From the NCBI RefSeq assembly GCF_041260155.1, contig NC_091946.1, forward strand, positions 19,619,353 through 19,683,352: a DNA stretch of 64,000 nt, written 5' to 3'. Shown here in pieces: positions 12,553 to 24,200 of the stretch. The stretch is from Ptychodera flava. Lineage: Eukaryota > Hemichordata > Enteropneusta > Ptychoderidae. The position numbers and the translations under genes are program-made. Positions within the stretch are counted from its first letter, which is position 1. Each line of letters starts with the position of its first letter. Below the pieces are notes generated by a model. It made no database searches, had not been told where the DNA came from, and was given only the letters and a program-made list of their open reading frames with translations.

Positions 12553-14007
12553 CACATATATACATCGGCCATACATACGTATGCATACATATACATATAC
12601 ATAGTCATCATACGCTATACGTGCACGCATATAGTGTATTCTTCTAATAATGCTTATCTCTTGATTGGAATGATAACAGAAACTACATACAACATAACTA
12701 CAGAAACTGCCAAATTTTCACCTCAAGACCAAAAGCCAATTGGGCAGCAACAACCATGAGTAGAGCATAACATTTCATAGCATCTCAGCGATTTTATTCA
12801 AGGGAATTTTGTTTACAATGATACAAATAGCACCTTTAGAGAAGTACAACGGACAGAAGAACCGAAAATGTTTACGTCTATACATTTCAACGATTGCCAA
12901 TTACTAATTATCATGCACTTTAAAAAATAATACACTCTAATGATTGTAATCAAGGGTCGTCGTTGATATTCAAATTTTAATAGTGTTATTTATGTGGATT
13001 TTATCTTATCTAGTAGCCTACCGTGTAAAACGAGAAAGTGCACACACGACAATAAATTTCCTTTTCTTTTTTTTCTAGATCTCGTTAGGAATCTTGAACA
13101 TAAGACAGTGCCAGAGATGTGTTAGAGACATGCCATGGCGATCAAGCAATTGTAACTGCTATCTCCAGTATGTTGCGAGTTAAAATAAGATAGAAAAATA
13201 CTGTATGTAAATGCTAGCCTCATTAAGTACCATTTGAATAAATTCATCTAATTGATTATGTCATCGATTTTATGTCATGGTGTATTTATTTCACATATAG
13301 TCTAATGGTAGATTATTGAGTGATTCAGACCAATAAATATTCTGAATATAATTAAACTGCATTATTGTAAAATTTCGTCCACTTCATATCCATGTGAAAG
13401 AACACACAAATGTTCACACACATCCGGATTAGATGGAGTGCTGCCGCCAAATAAAAGTGACGACCAGAGCTTTGCATACATGCATAACATCTAGCACGGA
13501 AATGAAACATTGTAAGTTCGTTGGATGACTGCACTTGGTAGCACTGCTCAGCGTGCTGCGATTGCCGTGTCGCTTGTGGTACCACTATAGTATTTCCTGC
13601 ATAATATTATGCTTTGCCATGAAATTATACTGCAATTTGCCCCAATTAATACGAAGCTTATCATCAATCCAAAGTTCTGCAACCACAATGAAGAGACACG
13701 CATTTTGTTGCGATACCATCCGTACAAGAATCGGGCAGCAGTGATTGGAAATAAATCTTGGAAAACTTTTGACAAAACTATCGACAAAAGTGGATCATTC
13801 TCCAGTTACGGGTCACCCAGTTTCTCTGAAAAACTATTAACCACAAAGCTACTGTAGTGACCACCACAACCAAGACAGCTCGCAACCGTGTGTAAGTCCA
13901 CATCTGGCAAAGGTGAACGCTCGATGTCCAGAGATAAAAACACACCACTAAAACAATATGGAGAACACTGTATGGTAATGCCATGCCGCTTAATCCCGTA
14001 TTCGGCA
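12553..14007. other. gene-free stretch
   Basis: Short overlapping frames on both strands between 13535 and 13860, none recognisable. No exon or repeat can be supported. Confidence 0.4.
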
Positions 14008-14356
14008 TTAAGGTGGAATGCAACTTGGGGACAGACACTGGGAATCTCAAACTTTCACAATTCTGTTTTAGCATACCACTTAGGGGGCACTTCGAAGCTG
14101 ATATAAGTTTTAACCTGCTTAGTTTTGTGAAAACCGGGAATTTTATTTTTCCCCTAATAGAGGTAACACAGGGACGGCGGCCATTTTGAATTCCAAATTG
14201 TCAGCAATATTGAGTAACGTTTTTCTCAAGTACCAAACTTTGCATCGTGACCCCCGATTTTTATCCTTGAATTTGAAAAGAGGATGGTTAAAAGTTTGCT
14301 TGAGGAAAAAATTAGCAAATGTGTAAGTCTCTAAAGTTCGAGGTGCGAACTACATT
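14008..14356 (+). mobile_element. ~350-bp MITE-like family B, copy 1
   Basis: Starts TTAAGGTGGAATGCA and ends TTCGAGGTGCGAACTAC. Shared internal landmarks with the copies at 21799, 58002 and 58738 are GACAGA-ATT-GGACTCTCAAACTTTC, a TAACACAGGGA-GGC-GCCATTTTGAATT block and a TGCA-GGTGACCCC-AATTTTTAT block. There is no coding capacity. Confidence 0.65.
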
Positions 14357-14359
14357 ACT

Positions 14360-14410
14360 TGTTTGTTTGTTTGTTTGTTTGTTTGTTTGTTTGTTTGTTT
14401 GTTTGTTTGT
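14360..14410. repeat. (GTTT)n microsatellite
   Basis: About 12 copies of GTTT directly after the end of the family B element. Confidence 0.95.
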
Positions 14411-14803
14411 CCTGAGAATGTTAGCATAATGAGGTTTGGCTATTTACGCGCTAGTGCACAAAGCTATCTGCTTGGCATGGTTCATCGGAGGTTGTCTAAA
14501 CGAATAAATATCTAGTACACTACATTTAACTTCAATACATATTACACGTACACAGGTGAGAAGGAGACACGGAGAACGAGCGCTAGGGGCTGTGTGTGTT
14601 TTACTAATACTTTGAAGGCGGTCATGAAAAACATGGCAAATTATCTCACCAGTTCAGTCCCTAGAACATACAAAATGAACACGCAAAGAGGATAAAGACC
14701 ATACTTGCTGGCCCCGCGCTTCCGTATAATTGCGTCTTACGGTCCCCGGCGCGCTACGTTGGTAATTTGGTAATTATGAGGGTCGCAATGTTAGCGTACT
14801 TAC

Positions 14804-15058
14804 TTTGAGTAATATCCAAGGAACAGCAAGAAGATTGTTGTCTGAGCTCCTACTTCTTACTTCTTCAGATACAATGGTATCGGACATTTGTAGACCACGG
14901 TAACACTGTATTGCTTGAATACTAACAGGGCTGAAGAAGTAGTCTTTCGTAGTACTTTCGAAGTTTTGCTGATCAAAAGCACACGGCGAGAGTGAACAAG
15001 TGTCATTGGCACAGGCCGAAACTGACCGCTGCTCAAAGACCTCAATGACCTTTGCAAC
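14804..15058 (-). CDS. candidate internal exon of unknown gene
   Basis: An open 255-bp block (85 codons, phase 0 at both ends) on the minus strand, bounded by acceptor TTGTTTCAG (5' side at 15059-15061) and an excellent donor AAA|GTAAGT (14802-14803). The peptide begins VAKVIEVFEQRSVSACANDT and is cysteine-bearing in its first half (SACANDTCSLSPC, later IQCYRGLQ). I do not recognise the family. Possible partner exons upstream on the same strand (near 15361-15490 and 15834-16042) are weak. Chance splice-like sites are common, so this is a candidate only. Confidence 0.25.
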
Positions 15059-17009
15059 CTGAAACAATATGAGGAGTGAAGAAAGCCGATATCGAGGGAT
15101 CATGAAAGGGTCATAATAATACGTTGATGTGATGATAATAATAACACACAGAGTGGCAACACCTTGCAATTGTGAAAACACAGAAAGTCATTCAAGCTGG
15201 TGGTTATTGATATACATGTAGCTGCGGAATGGCAGTAACTAGAAGGTTATTACAGCAAATTTAAGATGGTTTTTCAAGTACAGCTTCTGCTCAATAGGCA
15301 CCCACTGATAGTTGAAAACGAACAAAGAAAGAAATTACTGGAGAAATTCTCATTAATTTTACCTTCTGACCTTGAAAGAGAAACCGACCACTGCTCAAGT
15401 CGTAGGATACTCTGACCTTGCCGCGCCGTTCTATTTACTGTTAGAAGGGCTACCCTGTATGAAGGAACTCGTCTATCCATGATCTGGGTGCTGTTTTCCA
15501 AAAAAATAATATGTCGGCTTCACTATAAAGGCGATACATACATCTCATATAACTGGATGGTGATGAACACAAATAACGTGAATGTGGTGACTTACACCTG
15601 GTGTGCAGAACTTCTTTTATTCCTTGATCTACCTTCCTTATTAACTATGATCGTCTCTTGTATTTTGGAGACAATGATTTTGGTTTCTTTAGTAGGGCAC
15701 ATTCAGTGATTAACTATAATTTTTACTCGTCAGCAGAATCAGTCTTGCAAATAAATTCATCGTTGGAGATATACAACTAAGCCAGTGGAAACAAAAACAC
15801 AGAGAAGCAGCTTATCTTTTTTTTCAATATGACCAAGGAAACCTCACAGTAATAACGGTACGCAAGGAGAACGTTGCTGAGGTGCGGAAAACAAAGGCAA
15901 CGCGACACCGAAAGTCAGCGGGCGATGTCACGATGCATAGCACATCACAGTGGGCCAGACTGTAGATATTCGAATGTGTACTACCGTAACTCCAGAGACT
16001 AGGACACTTAATGTTGTTATCTTTTTTGCATCGTACTCGCATTTGGCATTTTACTGTGCGAAGTTCTAAAATGATACAATAATTTTGAACTGTTTAAAGT
16101 CTACTTTTTATATACTTCCAAAAAATAGGCCCACATTTTTCTTCGGATTTGAACGACTGGTTCAACGCCTGGACACGACACTTCATTTTTAAGGGGATGA
16201 CAACTAACGACCACTAACGATCCTCCCACTGAAAGCATACTATCTAGATAAGAGATTCTACTACTTTATTCTACGAAAGGCTGGGATAGTTGCTTTCGAC
16301 CGTATCTTAGGGGAAATTTGGAATACATCACTGCTCTTGGCTGTTATGACGGTTTACTGTACGTATTTGAATTCTGTGCTCTATGCAAAAAAATTGCATC
16401 TCAATATATATTTCTGTACTAGTTAGTTGTAGAAAGGAATAATAGGAGAATTTGTCATAAGTTAATGCTATTTAATGATCTGTTTCGCCAGACTTGCAGA
16501 TCAAAGCATGAAGGCGGGAAGGATGTGATCATAGATACACGAAAATGAAAACGCTGTGTCATGATTAGCTATTGCAATAGCCCCCGAGAGAGAGGCCGTG
16601 TCAAACGATTTATTTTTATGACAAAATCTACGGGGACCATGAACTAATGTTTTATAAGAGGTTTAGCATTGAAGCTGGAAATATCCCTGATTTCCTTCTT
16701 CATTCTACATGATTGTCACATTAAATTTTTTTCCTGCAGCTATGCTGACGCAAGATGCATGATCAAAGAAAGTTTTCCTGTAGGATACTTCTCTTTTCAA
16801 CCTACTTCGAAACTTTGACCACTTGACCTGTGAAAAGTCTTTATCCATGTCAATCACAAGTGCAGTTGACAATCAATCTGATTAAAGTCCAGCTACACGT
16901 AGTGAGGCGAGGCTACGCGGAAGTAAACGACCACAACGGTAAGGGCCGAAAATACCGAGCACATGACTACAGCTTGATTTTGATTGAGTTGACAATCAGC
17001 GAATGTGAC
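15059..17009. other. no firm gene
   Basis: Apart from weak minus-strand frames that could belong to the candidate exon at 14804, I see nothing supportable here. Confidence 0.35.
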
Positions 17010-17204
17010 TTAAAGGTATATACTGTCATCTGTTTCAATTTTGCCACAGTTACCATGGAAAGAGAAAATCTAACCAATCACAGATTTTAAGCGGGTGGCC
17101 GCTTTTTAAAAACAGCGCCCTCACATGGGCATTTTGAATACCAAGGAACGCCCCTTTGAGCATGTATGGGCATATTTAGACTACAGGTGACTGTATATCT
17201 TTAA
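17010..17204 (+). mobile_element. ~190-bp MITE-like family A, copy 1
   Basis: Inverted ends TTAAAGGTATA...CTGTCA and the reverse complement of CAGGTGACTGTATATCTTTAA. The interior holds CCATGGAAAGAGAAAATC, a GCGGGTGGCCGCTTTTT block and GGGCATATTTAG. It is nearly identical to 24464-24655, and 19860-20038 is an inverted copy. There is no coding capacity. The overlapping frame at 16830-17090 is incidental. Confidence 0.8.
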
Positions 17205-17907
17205 CACGATTGGAACTATTGTTATGGAGAATATGATATTGTAGTAATGTTGGTTTAATTGGTGAATTTTAGCTCATCTACATTTTTGCTCAATTTACTT
17301 GTTTCTATGGGTAATTTGTAATATTGCAAGTTTAAGCTGTAGGACACCTAATTCTTTTGATGAATTTGCAGAATTAAAAGATCCTAATTTCGCAAATTAG
17401 TTCCAATTGTGTTACTTATTATTTCCGATAACGTAAACGTGATATGTTTGATTGGTTTGCTTTTTGGAAAATTATCTTCTTAGGCGAGAAAAAAAAAATT
17501 ATCTGTTCAACGGGCCCGACCGACCCTTATTTGGACCACTCCACATTTTCTTTTTTTTCCCCCGAAATCTTTACGAATCTGAAGAAACGCGGAGATGTTA
17601 TTCAGTGAACATCTGTCTGTAAGATGAATGACCTTCACATTTTCGATGACATTGACTTGAGTGAGATTGATACATGCTATGATTTGAAGAGTAAAGGTGG
17701 AAGCGCATCACATACATTTGGTCAAGGTGAAGGGCAGGGTTAATACGCCATGGAAAATAAACTATTACGCCACGTGTTCCGTATTTCATCGACGTTTATT
17801 TCACGTCTGAGTGGTTGTACAGTCTATATTTTCTAGTGTTCCTATTTTCAGTGTTCCTTGAAAATTCTTTATTGTTCTTTGAGTCATCACTCGTTCCGAT
17901 TTTCGTC

Positions 17908-18066
17908 ATGGCTTTCTCCTATCGAATGTGTGATTGTAAGCAGCAGTTCTCACTGCAGGACGGACATGATTTGTGTATCCGTTGTCGAGAATGCACAAGG
18001 AGTTAACCTTATGACATTTGTTTGACTTGGACACAGGACGAATGGTCTATTTTCGCTCCTCGCTCG
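17908..18066 (+). pseudogene. Cys/His gag-like fragment of a DIRS/Ngaro-type retrotransposon (tentative)
   Basis: The frame from the ATG at 17908 reads MAFSYRMCDCKQQFSLQDGH, then DLCIRCRECTRS, a TAA at 18004, and continues in the same frame as PYDICLTWTQDEWSIFAPR. The spacing (CxC, DGHDLCxxCRxC, DxCLxWTxDEW) resembles the cysteine/histidine module I recall from the first open frame of tyrosine-recombinase retrotransposons in fish and marine invertebrates. That recollection is the only basis for the family call. No reverse transcriptase or recombinase lies nearby, so this is a broken fragment. Confidence 0.35.
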
Positions 18067-18235
18067 ACGACGTCACCCTGGACATCCCCGGGGCAGACCC
18101 GTCAGTTTCTGGGTCGCGAGTTTTGGTTGGAATGCACCGTGCTCATATAGCTCAGTGGTGACACCAACACAGAAATTAGCTCAGTTAGATTCAGGTGCCG
18201 CCAACGAAGCTGTTCGTGCAAAAAGGTGTTCGTGC

Positions 18236-18640
18236 GAAGTTTTTCAGCAGGCGGGCAGATTTCAAAACTAATCAGCAGGCGGGGAGAAAATATCGATATT
18301 TACTGTGGGCAGAGAAGAAATTTCATTACTTTCAGCGGGCGGGGAGAAAATTTTTGACAGTGGGCACCGGAAAATACGTAGAGGGAGGGGAAAGCAATTA
18401 GACGGGAGCAATGTTCCAAGGTATTCTGCTAACTGCTTGAATGGTTTTGTATTGATCTGGGTTGCATAGTGGGCATCTAGTTGGCAATGGGGAATTTCAG
18501 TAGTGGGGAGAGGGCAGCGGGGAGCTTGAATTGTTGTGGGGAGTGGGGAGCGGACAGACTGTAGATACCAGAGGGCAGTGGGCATCAAAATTCAGCGGGA
18601 GGGCATATTTTCAGTGTATACCAGTGGAGGGGCACTGGTA
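18236..18640 (+). repeat. G-rich degenerate minisatellite
   Basis: A strand-biased array of loosely repeated units such as CAGCAGGCGGGGAGAAAAT, CAGCGGGCGGGGAGAAAAT, GACAGTGGGCA and GTGGGGAGCGGACAGACTG. Purines and G-runs are concentrated on the + strand for 400 bp, followed by a poly-C run at 18661-18670. No protein is implied. Confidence 0.55.
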
Positions 18641-19859
18641 ACGAACAGCTCTCACTTTCCCCCCCCCCCCTAGTTTTAGGTCAGGGTCAAAAATAAAAAG
18701 AATTGGTATATCAGCCTTCAAAACAGGTTTTGTGATGATTTTGAGAAATTCATGAAATCTACCAGTTGGCGGCACCTGTAGATTGAACTGTAGAAGTGAA
18801 GGCACAGAAGCTGTTGTGAGACAACCAATCCATGTCAACAAAAAATTGAAAAAATCATGATCGTACTAAACAACATATCCAGTATATGTTATGTGACTAA
18901 GAAAAAGCATGAAACACACAATAAGTGTTTATATTATATGTTTTGTTTAAGAAAAACCCAAAAAAAAATAAAAAAAACCCGACCTACTTACCCACCTTTG
19001 AAGTCATCCCGCCCGTTGAACAGCTTTTTTTTTTTTTTTTTTTTTTTGCCTTAAATGTAATTGAATTCCATTTTTACAGCCAGCAATACTCTTAGGATTA
19101 CATGTTTAAAAGATCAGAGGCAATATGGCAGCTGATATGAAGAGGCGCCTGACACTAGCTCCCTCTCATTGTAAACTAACCAAATAAACAATAGCAAAGA
19201 CTACTATTAAGTTAATATTTCTAGAGCAGTAATATCAGAATGACACTAAAAATTAACCAACATAGTATAAGTGAACCAACATTCGTAGGTGGACAAAAGA
19301 TTCCGAGTTAAACCCCGGAGAGATATTAAATGAAGCGTACACAAAACTCAGCATCTGCCCTTCTAGCCTAATGTTGACAATTTGTTAATAAATGTCTTTT
19401 ATAAATTATTATTATTAGCTTGTGATATATTTCAGAATGCTGCTCAACCACAGGAAGTAGACTATTTGTTCAATCAACGCATTCTCGACACAGAAAACGT
19501 AAATAGGCTCATCAAAAAAACTATTTTTTTTTTAATTTCTCGATCAACTAAACAGTGAAACAGTTTAGTGAAGTCTTAACAAGTATGACTTTTCCTGGGG
19601 CAAAAAGAGAAAGCAAAGATTTCGCTTCCAATTCTCGCGCGTCGATCTAGACTGGTAGCGTAAGTCATTTTACACCCTCCTTTGAAAAAAAATTGAAAAC
19701 TGAATACGCGCAACAGAAACTGTTAGTACATGCATGGTACATTTCGGAATAGTGAACTTATCGTTGTCATTTCGCCCCGTGTCGGAATTATCGCTGCACG
19801 TAAACATTCGTGTTGTTGTTGTTGCTGCTGTTAAAATTAAATTCATGTAGTTGAATCAT

Positions 19860-20038
19860 TTAAAGGTATACAGTCACCTGTAATCTAAATATGCCCATAT
19901 ATGGTCAAAGCGGCGTTCCTTGGTATCAAAAATGCCCATGTGAGAGCGCTGTTGTTAAAAAGCGGCCACCCGCTTAAAATCTGTGATTGGTTTGATTTTC
20001 TCTTTCCATGGTATAGGAAGGTGACAGTATACCTTTAA
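19860..20038 (-). mobile_element. ~190-bp MITE-like family A, copy 2 (inverted)
   Basis: Same element as 17010-17204 in the opposite orientation, with ends TTAAAGGTATACAGTCACC and GGTGACAGTATACCTTTAA. About 20 bp next to one end are missing compared with the other two copies. Confidence 0.8.
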
Positions 20039-20309
20039 GCTAAAGCCCCAGAAACACACATACAGGCAGAGTAAAACAAATGAAAAAATATATTCCAAAT
20101 ATCACGTCATGGCATCACTGAGGGGAGAACGAGGATGAGAAAGAACACTACGAATTTGACATGTGTCATCCTCAGTACTTTATATTACGAGCGTGTCATA
20201 CTTCATTTTCAATGTTCCATCCTTTCAGTTCTATCACGTTCCACTTATTCCATTAACAGAAGGACTTGAGAAGACAGTATATATTTGTACAGACTCATAG
20301 GAAATTAGA

Positions 20310-20370
20310 AACATACATGCATGGATGCATGCATACAAACATGCATGCATGGGTGCATGCATGGATACAT

Positions 20371-20405
<35 letters not shown>

Positions 20406-20529
20406 CATACATACATACATACATACATACATACATACATACATACATACATACATACATACATACATACATACATACATACATACATACATACATACAT
20501 ACATACATACATACATACATACATACATA
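20310..20529. repeat. compound microsatellite (ATGC-rich, GATA, CATA)
   Basis: GCATGCATG-rich start, then about 8 GATA units (20371-20404), then about 31 CATA units to 20529. The overlapping Met-Tyr-Val-Cys frames are translations of the repeat. Confidence 0.95.
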
Positions 20530-21110
20530 GTTTTATTGTAGCACTTCCATTTTTGTTTCTGTCCAATTTGCTGTGTACATTTTTCCTGCCTGTATAGGGC
20601 GATCTTTGGCTTCGTAACAGCATCGTAATAAGTTGACTTTGACTCCCCCTTCAATACTGTGTGACTGTATTTTAATATTATCAGAAATGGGTTGACCAAT
20701 ATTTAAATACTGGACAGATTGAATAATAAGCGAATGGAATTTTGTCATATCCATTTTCGTAGAAGCGGATTCGCTACATTTTCACCTGATATTATTGCCA
20801 ACTTGTTTTTTCCGAGCTTTCCTGCTTGTTTTCAGTGCCAGTGTTTAGAATTTCAGTTTTTCACTATATTACATTGTCAAAATTTGTTGCCGAAAGCAAT
20901 TTGTTCCTGTGCGAGTGGAGTTTACATTGTGTGATCTATGCACGTCATTGTCGCTTGTTGTATTTGTTTTGTCTGTTTGTGTATTACAGGACCGCTTACA
21001 ATTCAGAACCCCTGGCGACTCTACGAAAAAAATGAGAGGCTGCACTTATATTACCTTTAATCATTATCTGCACGTCAGTTCCATTCTATACGCAAAGAGA
21101 ACTGGTGAAA

Positions 21111-21291
21111 ATGCTACGACTGATGATCATCGCTGCTATGAGCCTGGCCCTGACTGTTTCTTTCTGTGGTGCATCTGAAGAATCGACTGTTGAGAAGTTT
21201 GATGATCATGGATGGACTGACGTTGATAATTTTACCAAGGAGGCCAGGCGAGAGGATTTTGAAGCAGAGTCCGTCGTCGGAGTAGATAGAG
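21111..21291 (+). CDS. lectin copy 2, exon 1 (signal peptide and acidic linker)
   Basis: The ATG at 21111 is chosen because it aligns with the ATG of copy 1. The donor AGAG|GTAACC at 21292 leaves one base (G) of a split codon. Contains residues 1-60. Confidence 0.8.
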
Positions 21292-24200
21292 GTAACCTTT
21301 TCGTTAAAATGTGTGTGCCAAATATGATTTTTTACCGGGCACAATTATCGGCATGGGGCTTAAAAAAGAGGGGGATAATGTGGTGCTTTTAAGGGGTGAG
21401 AATTCTAGAGAAAACTGAGGGCCTCCAAATGTTTTCGTAAAAGTGCAAGACTGAATGAGACAGAAAACAGTATTTTATAAAGCTATTATTTAAAGTTTCC
21501 CCATGGATCACTTTTATCATAGTATGTGCTTTTGAACACTACACTGATTGTCAGTATGTGAAAAATCCGAAACAAAAAATATATCAACTATTATGGGGTT
21601 ACTACAAAGACAGACGATAACTGGTAAAATACATTGACGCTAATTGTGTTTCAAGTGTTTGCGTAATATAATTCTTCATCAAAATGGTGAAAAGTGCATG
21701 GACATACTTACAGTATTGTAGCCGTACAAGAAGTTTTGACACAGCTCAGCATTAGCTCCAGGATAACGGAGACGATTCAACATTGTATAACAAAATGCTT
21801 AAGGTAGAACGCACCTCGGGGACAGATATTCGGACTCTCAAACTTTCACTATTCATTTCTGATATACCACTTGTGGGGGTTCACTGTAAAGCTCTTGGTG
21901 TAAGAAAACCTTTCACTGTTAGTTTTTCGAAATTCGAAAATTGTATTATTCTCCATAGAGTTAACACAGGGATGGCAGCCATTTTGAATTTTAAATATCG
22001 GTAAGCCTTAATTCTTGAGTTATTTGTTTCACTAGTACCTAAATTTGCACGGTTGACCCCAAATTTTCATTCTTGATTTTGAAAGTGAATGGTCAGTATT
22101 CCTTAATGAAAGTTTGAGCAAAAGTTTAAGCCTTTCACTTTCGAGGCACATACTATTTTAATCACACTTTAGGAAATTCAGTTTGAAAACTAAACTGAAT
22201 TTCTCGACAGGACAGATCTTCTCAACAGTAAAGCCCTAATAATTGTATATCACTTCACATATATAACAATAGAGTACTGAGAGTCAAATTTAATTGCAAA
22301 AAAAATCAAGACTGTTATCATTCTGTGTTTGTTAACGAAATTCAATTGCACTCAAAATTATGTGTGGAAATGTCATATTTTCGCAAGTCTGCTGATAACA
22401 ATAGGCAGCGCCGATTTAGATTGTTAGACTTATATTCCAGTTACACCCAGTCATCATGATAAGTACTGCCGATTTTGCAGGCAATATATATGATATATTA
22501 TTTATCCTAATCCCCTTTGACTTGTATCAACACATGAGATAAATTGAAGACCTGAACATCAGTAGACCGTCGCGCTGAGTGGTAGGCTGTGCGTAGATCG
22601 TGGGGTGAACGTCTTCCAACTGCTAGTAACTCGGCTGCGGAGAAAAGCCGGGCGACTGGAGGCCAGCCTATAATCCCCGTATTCGGAACAAATGTGGCTG
22701 CGTCGCGTACGAGTTACAGCGTCAGTACATTTTGCACATATACCCAATATCTTGCCTAAGGCCTATTAAAATTCATATTGGGCCTACAAAAGTTTATTTA
22801 GAGTCGTCCTATTCTTAATCAATAACCGTACCAAGGGGTGAGAGACTCCATTCTGAGTTTGTTATATAAGATCATATGTTTCAAAAATTAAGTTCCATGA
22901 TTGTTAACCTATCATAAACATACAAAAAATATTTCGATCTCATAAATAGACGTTTGTCATCATCGTCCAATCATGAAGAGTCCGCATCATAATGCAATGA
23001 ATTAACATCATAAGATAAACATGAGAACCACGTGGCGAGACAGTGCAGGCGCGACGTAGCAGGGGTATTTGCACAAGGGTGAGGCGCTCGTGCGGGGACG
23101 GCAGAATACACCGCAAGCCGGAGTGCAAATACCTTGATCACAAAGTTTGCAGTCTCGCCATGGGGTTCTGATGTTATTGCGTATGTTACAGCTGAAAAAA
23201 AAAACACAAAAACGGTGCCTTCACGCCGCGTTTCATCATCTGAAGTTTGGTGGAATGATATATCAAATCCTATTTTTGTGTTGTGTTATTTACTTGTTTA
23301 CGGGTCAAAGACTTGCGTATCTGCCGAACAATTGTCGCTCATGTCGCTCAAACAACGCAGAACACCATATGTCTACATTAAATTTTCGTGAAAAGTAAGC
23401 TGTGGCCGATATAGTTCTTCAGCCCACAAAATCAAATCGTAATACATTGGAATCTATTTGGCAAACTATTAACTATTTTCCCCTACAAAACAAGCTATAT
23501 CTGTACATCTGTGTACTTTGCTTGAGGTTTGAGAAAAAAAGTGCATGTGTGAACAAGAAATTTGATATGGGGATTATCAGTATCAAAAATATTGATTCAC
23601 TATACATGGTAGTCCATGAGGACACCATGAGCAATGTTTTGTATTTGCAAAACATTGTTCATGGTGTCCTCATGGACTACCATGAGGAAACATAGAGGTT
23701 CAGTACAAGAATTACAGTATGAAGAAACTTAAAATAAAGCTTCAGCTGATACGTGTTGTCAACGAAGATGAAAAACCTAGGACTGCTAGAAAAATTACTC
23801 CGAAAACAGACAGAGAGTAGAGCCAACATCAACATTGCACATGTGAACAATAGCAATAAAGTTTAAGATGCTCGCATTAAATGCGGGATTTTTACAAAGA
23901 TCGAGTTTGATTTAAATAATATTGAACAGGTCGTTGAAGATGGCCGTCCAGACGGTAATTTGGCTTAGGATGATAATTCACGGGTAACGCAGCAGGTGGC
24001 CAATTTTTTTGATTGCTGCAGTTGCCATTCCTGTTTTTATAAGGTCTGTAGGTTAACTGTGCTCATTAACATAAGGTAATGGCACAATGTTTTCAGTATT
24101 TGCACTGTAGTGCAAATACTACTAGTACGCGTGTGCTCATTTACAAGTAAACTGAGACACATATGTAATAATGAATGCACATCACAATATAACGAATACG

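Noticed and set aside
18140..18195. TAGCTCAGT-like pol III A boxes
   Set aside because: Two A-box-like strings but no B box in range, so neither a tRNA nor a SINE can be supported.
20234..20699. Long Met-Tyr-Val-Cys repeat proteins on the minus strand
   Set aside because: Direct translation of (CATA)n/(GATA)n repeats in several frames; not genes.
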